A DNA stretch of 37,380 nucleotides. Origin: a virus. The stretch lies in the IMG/VR virus record IMGVR_UViG_3300037573_000133, positions 1-37,380 of that record. One strand, written 5' to 3'. Below are positions 22,725 to 30,752 of this stretch, one piece after another; the stretch's first letter is position 1, and every line of letters begins with the position of its first letter. The notes beneath the pieces are model-generated. The model saw nothing but the letters and a program-made list of their open reading frames with translations, was not told where the DNA came from and ran no database searches. Both the position numbers and the translations under genes were made by a program.

Positions 22725-25511
22725 TTACGCTGTTGAACCCAAAGTGTTCTGGATTCTAATCGGAATGTAAATAAACTCAACTGCTTTCATTGGCTGTACT
22801 GCAATGTCAATGTAAAGTTCGTTTCTGTCTATTCTAGCCGGTGTGTTGTTTGAGCTATCACATACTGTAATGTAATCAACTAAACCACGTGTCATTACTA
22901 ACTGACTTAACAGTCCGTCAACAATATTTTTGGCTTTCATTCTAACAATCGAATCGTTTGGTTCAAACAATAAAGGTTTAACGATATCATCAAGTCTTTC
23001 TCTTATGTAAACTATAAGTCTAGCAACGTTAATTCTATCTAATGCACTAGCAACTGGGTTCAGAGTTTTCTGACCAAATACTGCAAGTCCTCTTCCTGGG
23101 AAAGAAGCTATAGGATTAAGTTTGTTTTGATATAATGAATCTCTTTGTCCTTCATTAAGTGTTACACTTACATACTCGCCTGAAGTAGGATCTACATAAC
23201 CAACGCTAGTAGCGTTACTTACTAATCCTCTTTGGAAGCCAGCTGGTGCAAACCAAGGATAAGCAACATTATCGTTATATGCTATTGTTCTTAAAGCAAC
23301 ATGACTTGAAGGAACAACTACGTTAGTTCCGTCTAAGTTTGTTGTTAATGCACTAGGGTAGTAAACAGCCGCATAAGGTGAAGCTGAAACAAGTCCGTCT
23401 TCGCCGTTTTCACTTGCATTACCAACGTTAGTTGACCAGTTAGTAGTGCTACTTGCATCTGCTTTAAGTCTGAATGGAGTATCACCAATTACAAAGGCAG
23501 TATTTCTTCTGTCTGTGCTTAGTGTAATCATTTCATCTAGCATTTCTGGATATCCTGGAGCGGCAATAACGTTAAACGCATTAATTTCAGATCTAATGTC
23601 ATCATTAGCCGCAATAGCACCTTGCATTCCAACTTTAACTAAATTGTGTACTGCTTTTCTTAAACCTTGCATGTTACCGTCTGCTTTGTTACCTGAAGCA
23701 TCTATCCAAACATTACCAATGTTTGTTGCGGCTGGTGTGTAATTAATTTTATATTCTTTTACGTTACCAGCTGATGCTCTTTTATTCCATCCTAATATTC
23801 CGTTTGGATATAATGAAGCCGTAGGCGCATCTGCGTCTAATGATCCTGCACTTGACTGTCTAAAGTCAGCAAATACAACACCTTCTCCGGTTACTTGATC
23901 CGTTCCATCTACTGCTACCCAAGCTGTTCCTGACCATTTGTTCAGGGAAGGGAAGTTTTCAGTATCATCAGAATCTAACCATACATCACCTGCCACTAGT
24001 GCAGTTGCATCACTTTGTACTGTTGGAGCAGTTGCTTTAGCTTGGAAGTCCTTAGTAAAGGTTACCCAAGTAGTGCCGTTATGCTCTAATAAGTCAATTG
24101 ATGTGTTAGAAACTGTAGCGTTGTACCAATATGTACCTGACGCTAATGTACCAGTTAATGAAGTCTTACTTGCTTGGTAGCTTAGTGCTGAAAAGTTAGA
24201 GTATGTAATTCCAGCTGTAACAGCCTGTGATCCAAATCCTACTGAACTTGGTCCAAAGTCTGCATGGTTGCTTTGTAATACAATGTCTCTACCAGTGCTT
24301 GAAGTTAATACTACTGTATTAGCAACAGATCCTGCACTTGCTACTACTTCTGAAATACTTGCCGCCGCCAATGCCGCGTTGATGTCAAAAATAGCATCAT
24401 CGGCTGTTGAGGTTGCCGGAGTACCTGAAATAGTACCAGCTAATGTTACAACAACAGTTGTACCATTGTAAACGATATCAAAACTAGAGTTACCTGAAAC
24501 GTCTAAGCTAGAAATAGCTGTTCCCGTTGCGGTAAGAGTTTCTGTTCCGTTATGTCTTTTAAATTCAACTTCTGCTTCTGTTCCTGCATTGTTGTAAATA
24601 CCAACAAGGCTACCAACAGCAACATTCGCTATACCAATAGTGGTATATGCTATGTCTGAGTTAGCGTATAATGGAGCACTTACGGTGCTAAAAGTTTTAG
24701 TTGAAGTACTGTACGCCTTAACACTAAAACTTGCACCAGTATTTGGTGTAGAAGTTTGAATGAAAACATCACCAGTTGAAAGAGCTGTAACTCCGTCGCT
24801 TTGTAATGTTGGTACAGTTGTGTGACTAGCAAATTGGAAGTCACTACTTGTAGTAGAGTCCCAACTTGATGTACCAATTTGGTACCAGTCATCACTGTAT
24901 TTTTCGTAGTATTTTACGTCTGTAGCAGTTCCGCCAGCGGAAGTGTTAGCTACAACAGCATAGTCGCCGTTTAAGCCAAATGACCTTTTAGGTCCTGCTG
25001 TTCCTGAATCTACGTTGGTTGAATCTACAACACTTACTGATTGTTTAACCCATGCTGTACCTGACCATTCTCTAAGTCCTAATAAAGAACTTGTAGTGTC
25101 AAGCCAGTATGTGCCGTCTGCAATAGCGCCAGTTGGTGCTGTGCTTTGTGCGGCAAGTTCGCCCAAATCAATGTCTGCTCTTAAAACGTATGCTCTGTTG
25201 GCAAGTCCTAAGAAACTATGGGCGGCTAGTAATCCGTATTCGTTGAGATCATACCCGTTTAGTGCAACTGAACCACTTGAGTGAAACAATGGGTTACCAA
25301 ATGTTTGTAGTAATTCGCGTTGACTAGTAATAAGTTTTAATTTACCTGCGTTTGCTTTAGTTGTATTTGACGCAGTACTCAAACCGTCAGGAGTATTTTT
25401 GTCCTGTGCAGTCGCTATAATTATTAACGGTACTGTTCCTGTTCCTGCCGCGGCATAGAACGATTCGTCGGATACACTAATGGAAACACCTGGTGATACT
25501 AATGTAGCCAT
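22725..25511 (-). CDS. 18: Tail sheath protein gp18, enlarged
   Basis: 928 residues, against 659 in T4. The N-terminus MATLVSPGVSISVSDES and the C-terminal 350 residues (QGLRKAVHNLVKVG..., then FAPAGFQRG...LNPIASFPGRGLAVFGQKTL and the final strand-rich end) are typical sheath. The extra length lies between about residues 120 and 560 and contains Trp-rich repeats of the form G-T/D-Y/V-W-L-D...L-W-S-G-T-A-W-V (near 132-155, 460-490 and 510-535). These are likely surface-exposed sheath domains that decorate the tail. AAGGAG precedes the ATG. Confidence 0.93.
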   Translation of the reverse strand: MATLVSPGVSISVSDESFYAAAGTGTVPLIIIATAQDKNTPDGLSTASNTTKANAGKLKLITSQRELLQTFGNPLFHSSGSVALNGYDLNEYGLLAAHSFLGLANRAYVLRADIDLGELAAQSTAPTGAIADGTYWLDTTSSLLGLREWSGTAWVKQSVSVVDSTNVDSGTAGPKRSFGLNGDYAVVANTSAGGTATDVKYYEKYSDDWYQIGTSSWDSTTSSDFQFASHTTVPTLQSDGVTALSTGDVFIQTSTPNTGASFSVKAYSTSTKTFSTVSAPLYANSDIAYTTIGIANVAVGSLVGIYNNAGTEAEVEFKRHNGTETLTATGTAISSLDVSGNSSFDIVYNGTTVVVTLAGTISGTPATSTADDAIFDINAALAAASISEVVASAGSVANTVVLTSSTGRDIVLQSNHADFGPSSVGFGSQAVTAGITYSNFSALSYQASKTSLTGTLASGTYWYNATVSNTSIDLLEHNGTTWVTFTKDFQAKATAPTVQSDATALVAGDVWLDSDDTENFPSLNKWSGTAWVAVDGTDQVTGEGVVFADFRQSSAGSLDADAPTASLYPNGILGWNKRASAGNVKEYKINYTPAATNIGNVWIDASGNKADGNMQGLRKAVHNLVKVGMQGAIAANDDIRSEINAFNVIAAPGYPEMLDEMITLSTDRRNTAFVIGDTPFRLKADASSTTNWSTNVGNASENGEDGLVSASPYAAVYYPSALTTNLDGTNVVVPSSHVALRTIAYNDNVAYPWFAPAGFQRGLVSNATSVGYVDPTSGEYVSVTLNEGQRDSLYQNKLNPIASFPGRGLAVFGQKTLNPVASALDRINVARLIVYIRERLDDIVKPLLFEPNDSIVRMKAKNIVDGLLSQLVMTRGLVDYITVCDSSNNTPARIDRNELYIDIAVQPMKAVEFIYIPIRIQNTLGSTA

Positions 25512-25550
25512 ATTATATTCTCCTTTGTGATATGAATCTAATTATACGAA

Positions 25551-25558
25551 TATTTATC
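25551..25558 (-). promoter_or_regulatory. Late-type promoter (GATAAATA) for gp18
   Basis: Minus-strand GATAAATATTCG about 40 bp before the sheath ATG. The leader between them contains AAGGAG. Confidence 0.6.
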
Positions 25559-25628
25559 AAAAAACTGTAAAAAAGGTATTATTACGGAGTGGGGTGCAAG
25601 AAATCTGGGAGGTTTTGATAAATAAGGT

Positions 25629-26282
25629 TTATTTTTTTGGGTCGCTTGCTGTAATAAATTCGTGTAAAGCGTCTACTTCAGTTTGTAAATTTCCTAACTT
25701 GTCATTGTTTGTAAGTACATGGTCAAAATTGTAACCTATCCAATTCCATTCAGTTATATGTACACCTTTATATCGTGTGTTCATCAAGTGTTGTGATGGT
25801 ACATGACCATTATTGGCTTGGGTAGCTGTTTCATACCAGTCTGGCTTCTCGCCACGTTCAACGTTGATTACTACTCCGCCTAACCGTTTAATTAAGTCTA
25901 GCTCATTTATAAATCTAGTATCGCTAATAATAACACAAGGATGGTTTGGTTGTGTACTACGCATTCTATATTCTAAACTATCTATCCATATGTTTTCATG
26001 GAAATGATTACGCATTACTTCGGTACCCATAAGTTGTAGTGCTAGTCTAGGTGTAAAATTGTCTATTCCAAGTTTTCGTGTCCAAAACATATCAGGCGTT
26101 TCTCTAAAGTCTCTACTATCAACAGTATCACCTTCTAGGTCTGCTCTCTCCCATCCGAATATAGAAGCACACACATCTTTAAGTGGTGATGCAAAACTAT
26201 CTCGCACACAACCTCTATTAACAAAAAAGTTTGTAACGGTATCTTTGCCTGATCCTATTAGTCCTGTAATCCCAATTATCAT
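25629..26282 (-). CDS. 1: Deoxynucleoside monophosphate kinase (gp1-like)
   Basis: 217 residues (T4 gp1 is 241). IIGITGLIGSGKDT at residues 2-15 is the P-loop, then DSFASPLKDVCASIFGW, TPRLALQLMGTEVMR and IISDTRFINELDLIKRLGGVVINVER match the dNMP-kinase family. It phosphorylates dNMPs, including those made by ThyX, to dNDPs. Its ATG overlaps the upstream oxygenase-like gene as ATGA. It is unusual in lying between tail genes and accessory enzymes. Confidence 0.88.
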   Translation of the reverse strand: MIIGITGLIGSGKDTVTNFFVNRGCVRDSFASPLKDVCASIFGWERADLEGDTVDSRDFRETPDMFWTRKLGIDNFTPRLALQLMGTEVMRNHFHENIWIDSLEYRMRSTQPNHPCVIISDTRFINELDLIKRLGGVVINVERGEKPDWYETATQANNGHVPSQHLMNTRYKGVHITEWNWIGYNFDHVLTNNDKLGNLQTEVDALHEFITASDPKK

Positions 26283-27136
26283 TTTATAAACTCGTTATCC
26301 ATAATCAGTTTCTTAATATCAGCGAACGAGTAATCTGGGTCAAAACTTATTGATCCCATATTTCTATCTTCGGTTTCCATGTTAATAATTCTATGCCACT
26401 GATTAGTTCTTATTAATGTAGGTACTGGCATTCCATAATACTCGTCTACTTTAGTAAGTAACTCATCGTGGTTATCGTATACAATACTATGTCCTGCTTT
26501 AATTCTTACACCTTCGCCACTGTCATGTGTAATGTATAGTATATCAGTAATTTCTTTAGTGTCTTGGTCATGATCCTCGGCTCCTTGGCGTGTCATATAT
26601 TGTGAACGTAATTTTATATGACTTTCTATCATCGCTTGTGGTTGGTTCTGTCCTATACTATCCATTATATTTTTATATCCCTCTATTAACAGTTCGCTAA
26701 CTTTGTCATTTCCCTCTGCCCATTCAATTTTACTTTTAGATAAGTCTGCATTATCAACTGGGTAATTAAGTGCAACTGACCTTCTTGTAACTCTGACCAC
26801 TTCTTTATAATTACCTTTTGCATGTTCTGTGTTTTCCATTCCTTCGTTATGCCACTCGTACGCTCCATTTGCTGGTGTATGTAAAATTATAACGTCATGT
26901 ACCGGGATTGTCAACTTATTTTGGAGGTCTTTTATTATTTTATTTATAACACCTGTTTTCCAAAGATATATGAAACCCATCCTATGTTGAGTTATAAACA
27001 AATCATTATTACCATTTCGATTGAACTCGTTGACATCTCCAGTGAAACGTTCGATGCTACGAGCGAAGCAATCTTTAACAAATGTAAAGATTGGATCTAG
27101 TTCCGAGGTTGGTAATTGGCAATGGTGGTCACTCAT
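26279..27136 (-). CDS. Putative 2OG/Fe(II)-type oxygenase-like protein, paralogue B
   Basis: 285 residues. Residues 94-99 (EWHNEG) give His-x-Glu (H96, E98). RRSVALNYPVDNAD (119-131) matches the strand that follows the first metal ligand in aspartyl/asparaginyl hydroxylase-like phage proteins. WHRIINMETEDRNMGSISF (247-265) gives the distal His (H248) and an Arg (R258) that would bind 2-oxoglutarate. It uses Glu instead of the common Asp, and a 70-residue insert lies between the halves. It is a tandem duplicate of the next gene upstream. The substrate is unknown. Confidence 0.55.
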   Translation of the reverse strand: MSDHHCQLPTSELDPIFTFVKDCFARSIERFTGDVNEFNRNGNNDLFITQHRMGFIYLWKTGVINKIIKDLQNKLTIPVHDVIILHTPANGAYEWHNEGMENTEHAKGNYKEVVRVTRRSVALNYPVDNADLSKSKIEWAEGNDKVSELLIEGYKNIMDSIGQNQPQAMIESHIKLRSQYMTRQGAEDHDQDTKEITDILYITHDSGEGVRIKAGHSIVYDNHDELLTKVDEYYGMPVPTLIRTNQWHRIINMETEDRNMGSISFDPDYSFADIKKLIMDNEFIK

Positions 27137-28020
27137 TTTATAAACTCGTTATTCATAATTAATGTTTTAATATCGGAGTAAGAATACGTTGGATCAAAAC
27201 TTATTGATCCCATATTTCTATCTTCCTCGACATGAGCATTAATAATTCTATGCCACTGATTAGTTCTTATTAATGTAGGTACAGGCATTCCATAATACTC
27301 GTCTACTTTAGTAAGTAACTCATCGTAGTTATCGTATACAATACTGAGTATCGAGCTAATTCTTATGCCTTCACCACTATCATGTGACCTATGTAGTATA
27401 TCAGCAATTTCTTTGGGGCCTAGTTCCGGTGCCTCGAATGACTTGGTTCGTTGCATCTGCCCTATATGAAGTGTCTTATTTTGTGAACGTAAGTTTATAT
27501 GATCGTCTGTGTAGTTCTGTGAACTGTTGATTTCGACACTATTCATTATATTACTATATCCGTCGATTAACAATTCTGTGGCTTTGTCACTAGGTGTCGC
27601 CCATTCAAGTTTACTTTTAGATAAGTCTGCATTATCAAGTGGGTAATTAAGGCCCACTGACCTTCTTGCACTAACCACTTGTCGGAATTGCTCTGTTGCA
27701 TGTTCAGTATGTTCCATTCCTTCGAGATGCCACGGATATGATCCATGTGCTGGTGTTTGTAAAATAATAAAGTCGTGTACCGGGATTGTCACCTTCTGTT
27801 GAAGGTCTCTAATCATCTTATTTATAACACCTGTTTTCCACACATATATGTGACCCAGCTCAGATCTATTGAGTGCAATAAAGAAATCGTTATTACCGTT
27901 TCGATTGAACTCGTTGACATCTCCGGTAAAACGTTCGTTGCTACGAAGAAAACAATCTTTGGCAAACTTAAAAATTGGGGCTAGTTCAGTGGAAGGTAAT
28001 TGAATGTGGTGGTCGCTCAT
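27133..28020 (-). CDS. Putative 2OG/Fe(II)-type oxygenase-like protein, paralogue A
   Basis: 295 residues, nearly co-linear with paralogue B: both begin MSDHH-QLP and share FTGDVNEFNRNGNND, the GLNYP/ALNYP strand and the ending TNQWHRIIN...DRNMGSISFDP. The metal ligands are H98 and E100 (WHLEG) and the distal His. The main difference is a variable insert around residues 160-205. GGAGG precedes the ATG, and the two copies overlap by ATGA. Gene duplication with divergence of the insert suggests two substrates or a heterodimer. Confidence 0.55.
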   Translation of the reverse strand: MSDHHIQLPSTELAPIFKFAKDCFLRSNERFTGDVNEFNRNGNNDFFIALNRSELGHIYVWKTGVINKMIRDLQQKVTIPVHDFIILQTPAHGSYPWHLEGMEHTEHATEQFRQVVSARRSVGLNYPLDNADLSKSKLEWATPSDKATELLIDGYSNIMNSVEINSSQNYTDDHINLRSQNKTLHIGQMQRTKSFEAPELGPKEIADILHRSHDSGEGIRISSILSIVYDNYDELLTKVDEYYGMPVPTLIRTNQWHRIINAHVEEDRNMGSISFDPTYSYSDIKTLIMNNEFIK

Positions 28021-28051
28021 GGATTCCTCCTGTATTGTGTGTGACAGTGGC

Positions 28052-28819
28052 TTAGCCTATAACAAATCCTAGAGGTGAATTACCTTCTTCCATATTATGG
28101 ATACCGGATATTAATTGCTCTAGTTCGCCAAGTGCTTCATTTTTAAGAGCGTCACCGTTTAACTGTATCGCTCCGCCTGGTCCTGGTAGTCCGCCTGTAA
28201 ACTTACTTCTTGCTTCACCTAACATTAATTTACTTTGTGCTAATGCATAGTTACTTAACCAGTCACTTGCATACACATCTTTAATTAATACACTTTCAGG
28301 TATAAAATTATTAACGCCTACAGCAATATCTTCTGCGTGATTTACGTTTCGTAGTATAGTAAGTTGCTTACTGTTTCTGTTGAATGTAAAGTTATATTCA
28401 CTACCAAAAATACGTCCTATAGTTTCTTTATACTGTGCAAAGGCATCAAATACTGCTAGTCCGCCTATTTGCCCTGCTTGTAGCATGTACATATTATTAA
28501 ATGCAACATCAAACGGATCAAAGTTTGTTCCGCCTCCGCTATTTGTACCTATACCACGTCTATATAATCGTTTGACATCAATTACTTCATCTGGAAGAGT
28601 GTATTCTACTACACCTGCTGTAGTTTGTATAAAAATAACTGCTTCTTCTACACTACCACTACTCAATTGACGATATTTTTGAATTGCTTTATTAATTGCT
28701 ATGTCGTAATGGGCTCTGTCTAACTCAACATCTACCATGCCGTCAGCAAGCCTTAAAGTTATCTCTTCAATAATTTCTTGTCTGTCGTTGTAACCTACTT
28801 GATCTATTCTAGTTGCCAT
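28052..28819 (-). CDS. Putative neck/head-tail connector protein
   Basis: 255 residues from the ATG at 28819; the GTG at 28834 used by a longer frame would lie inside the promoter. Features are a helical N-terminus (ELDRAHYDIAINKAIQKYRQLSSGSVEEA), a beta-rich core (VEYTLPDEVIDVKRLYRRGIG) and a C-terminal helical pair (ALAQSKLMLGEARSKF...GDALKNEALGELEQLI). I associate this set with conserved neck structural proteins of marine T4-like phages, perhaps the gp13 counterpart. A late element ends 5 nt before the ATG. Confidence 0.6.
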   Translation of the reverse strand: MATRIDQVGYNDRQEIIEEITLRLADGMVDVELDRAHYDIAINKAIQKYRQLSSGSVEEAVIFIQTTAGVVEYTLPDEVIDVKRLYRRGIGTNSGGGTNFDPFDVAFNNMYMLQAGQIGGLAVFDAFAQYKETIGRIFGSEYNFTFNRNSKQLTILRNVNHAEDIAVGVNNFIPESVLIKDVYASDWLSNYALAQSKLMLGEARSKFTGGLPGPGGAIQLNGDALKNEALGELEQLISGIHNMEEGNSPLGFVIG

Positions 28820-28824
28820 ACAAC

Positions 28825-28832
28825 TATTTATC
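28825..28832 (-). promoter_or_regulatory. Late promoter GATAAATA, 5 nt before the neck-protein ATG
   Basis: Minus-strand GATAAATA, then GTTGT, then ATG at 28819. Confidence 0.65.
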
Positions 28833-28843
28833 ACTTTTTGCGA

Positions 28844-30004
28844 TTAAAAGGCTTTAAGAATGATTGTAGTATTGTTTAGTCGTCCGGTGAGTTTGGTTTC
28901 TACTGCTTTGATTTCATCAAATGCTTTATTAAACTTAGTTTTAGCATTACCAGTCCAGTTCTTTATTTGGTCTACTGGTTTACGCAATGTTTTTTGTACA
29001 CTAGCGTTACTATTAAAGTCTAAAATAGTTGTTCCTTTAACAGTTAAGCCTGCACCTTGTCTTTTCATGCTTCTAGGATCAGGATTGTTTGCTTTATACA
29101 CTCCTATCTTTCTTGACTTAGTGTTGTATACCCATACTTCGTTAGCATACACTATTTCTTCTGCTGGTATACTTGCAATACCTAATGTACTTTCGTTTAC
29201 TTGGAACTTTAACTTAGTAACCATTTTTTCTTTGCTTACTAAACGTTTCTTTCTAGGCTTACGATTTGCTTTACCGGTTTCAATTATTGTATCACATGCT
29301 GTTTGAATCTTTTCAAACCATTTAAGATGCTCTTTACGAAACTTAGGTGTCATAAATGCAAAGCCTTCTTTAATTTGGTCACACTTCCAAGCAATAATTT
29401 CATGTGCTTCTTCTATACTACCATCAACACTATCTCTAATAATTTTTGCATGGGCTGGCTTAACTATGCCGCCCTCAAATACTAGCATATCTTTATAAGG
29501 GTCAAAGTCTGCTAACGTTTGTTCACCGCTAATAAAGTCATCTAATTTACCTTCCCAATCGCCTAACAAGTGTGAGACTTGCTCTTTCATTCGCTGTTGG
29601 ATAGTTTGGTGTCTCTTTGGCTTTTCTTCTTTTTTTGCTTCTGCCTCTTGTATAGCTTTTTTACCTTGGGTGAGCCAGTCAATTCTTCTCTTTTGAATAT
29701 GGGCAACAATGGAGTCAGGAATGAATCCTAATTTGTTCCAAGAATAAAATGTAGTACTAGTTGCATTAAAGACATAGTCAGGACATTTAAGGATTTTTTT
29801 GATGTCTGCAGAATCCCATCCAGATTCGTTTTTAATCCATGCTTTAGTATAACTGATCTTGTCTTTGTCTTTAATTTCTGTTCGTACAAAGTACTGAACT
29901 TCTTGGAATGCTTTTAACATTGCATCCTGATCTGTTATTCCGGCATATTTTTCCCAATCTGGTTCTGGTGTAAAGTATAAACTCCTTGCTTTCCTTTTTG
30001 CCAA
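28844..30004 (-). CDS. Hypothetical basic protein
   Basis: 386 residues, rich in Lys (about one in eight). The start is a TTG at 30004, directly after the upstream stop; no ATG is near. The N-terminal 120 residues form a helical domain with many Trp/Tyr residues (ending RRIDWLTQG). A charged coiled linker (AKKEEKPKRHQTIQQRMKEQ) and a basic middle segment (NRKPRKKRLVSKEKM) follow, then a beta-rich C-terminus with NEVWVYNTKSRKIGVYKA. It looks like a nucleic-acid-binding or structural protein, but I do not recognise the family. Confidence 0.6.
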   Translation of the reverse strand: MAKRKARSLYFTPEPDWEKYAGITDQDAMLKAFQEVQYFVRTEIKDKDKISYTKAWIKNESGWDSADIKKILKCPDYVFNATSTTFYSWNKLGFIPDSIVAHIQKRRIDWLTQGKKAIQEAEAKKEEKPKRHQTIQQRMKEQVSHLLGDWEGKLDDFISGEQTLADFDPYKDMLVFEGGIVKPAHAKIIRDSVDGSIEEAHEIIAWKCDQIKEGFAFMTPKFRKEHLKWFEKIQTACDTIIETGKANRKPRKKRLVSKEKMVTKLKFQVNESTLGIASIPAEEIVYANEVWVYNTKSRKIGVYKANNPDPRSMKRQGAGLTVKGTTILDFNSNASVQKTLRKPVDQIKNWTGNAKTKFNKAFDEIKAVETKLTGRLNNTTIILKAF

Positions 30005-30006
30005 AA

Positions 30007-30240
30007 TTATTTACTCTCTATTAATATTGCTTGAGGATCCTCCAACAATTGCTTAATGGTTGTTGGTAACTGTTCATAGTTATGTATTGTATCTTTGGAT
30101 TTAAGAATATTGTGAATCTTTAGTGTAAGTGCAAGGCCGGTAATTCCAATGAATTGTCCTTCGTTAAATCCTGACTTATAACTAAAATATGAATTTGCTA
30201 ATATAAATAACCCAACGGCTATCATTATTTCTATAGACAT
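30007..30240 (-). CDS. Small membrane protein
   Basis: 77 residues. One transmembrane helix lies at about residues 4-20 (EIMIAVGLFILANSYFSY), possibly a second weak one at 29-45, then a soluble tail. AAGGAG stands before the ATG, and a consensus-like promoter is 25 bp upstream. Function unknown. Confidence 0.6.
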   Translation of the reverse strand: MSIEIMIAVGLFILANSYFSYKSGFNEGQFIGITGLALTLKIHNILKSKDTIHNYEQLPTTIKQLLEDPQAILIESK

Positions 30241-30265
30241 TTTATCTCCTTCTTAATTGGTAGTT

Positions 30266-30294
30266 AGTATAGCACCACAAAAAAGGAATGTCAA
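30266..30294 (-). promoter_or_regulatory. Sigma70-like promoter for the small membrane protein
   Basis: TTGACA (30289-30294), 17 bp, TATACT (30266-30271) on the minus strand. Confidence 0.75.
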
Positions 30295-30316
30295 TAGGTT
30301 ATTTTGACGTCATTTA

Positions 30317-30739
30317 CTAAAGTTTCTTGGCTGTGAGCCCAATCGTGGCACTTGCACACACTTTATCGTTTTTCCAGACCTCACAAGAGTAGAAAATATG
30401 GTCTCGTCGGCGTTTGATAAGTTTGGCTGTGAGTATTAATTGGTCTTCGGGAAAGACTGGAGTTCTAAATTTTGCTCTATCTACACTAGTAACAAAAGTA
30501 ACATATCCACTGTGTCCGGCATCTGAAATTCTGTCTTTTGCTAAATGTAATGCATGTAATCCGGCACATTGAAGCATGCCTTCAATAAGATATACTCCGG
30601 GCCATATTTTAATGTGGGGGAAGTGTCCTTCTAGGACCGGATGGTCTGCTTGGATAGTATATATTGCAACGATATTTTCGTCATCTAATACATTATGCGA
30701 GTCTATTAATGCTATTGGGTGTCTGTGTGGAAGTTCCAT
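30317..30739 (-). CDS. fabZ: FabZ-like 3-hydroxyacyl-ACP dehydratase
   Basis: 140 residues, the usual FabZ size. HRHPIALID near the N-terminus, then GHFPHIKIWPGVYLIEGMLQCAG (residues 38-60) with catalytic His39 and Glu53 of the hot-dog dehydratase. In bacteria FabZ removes water from 3-hydroxyacyl-ACP in fatty-acid elongation. The usual MPG is WPG here. The ATG lies 5 nt after a late-type GTTAAATA, and 12 bp past the radical SAM stop. It might act on host ACP or be repurposed for lipid-A or other acyl intermediates. Confidence 0.85.
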   Translation of the reverse strand: MELPHRHPIALIDSHNVLDDENIVAIYTIQADHPVLEGHFPHIKIWPGVYLIEGMLQCAGLHALHLAKDRISDAGHSGYVTFVTSVDRAKFRTPVFPEDQLILTAKLIKRRRDHIFYSCEVWKNDKVCASATIGLTAKKL

Positions 30740-30744
30740 ACCAG

Positions 30745-30752
30745 TATTTAAC
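30745..30752 (-). promoter_or_regulatory. Late-like promoter GTTAAATA, 5 nt before fabZ ATG
   Basis: One base differs from the ATAAATA core (TTAAATA). Spacing to the ATG is the same 5 nt as in other late promoters. Confidence 0.45.

Noticed and set aside
28860-29306. Plus-strand frame of 148 codons opposite the 386-residue protein
   Set aside because: Hydrophobic antisense frame without start signals; the minus-strand frame is longer and abuts its upstream gene.
30304-30311. Palindrome TGACGTCA between fabZ and the membrane-protein promoter
   Set aside because: An 8-bp palindrome is expected by chance in a window this long, and no second copy or pairing context supports an operator.
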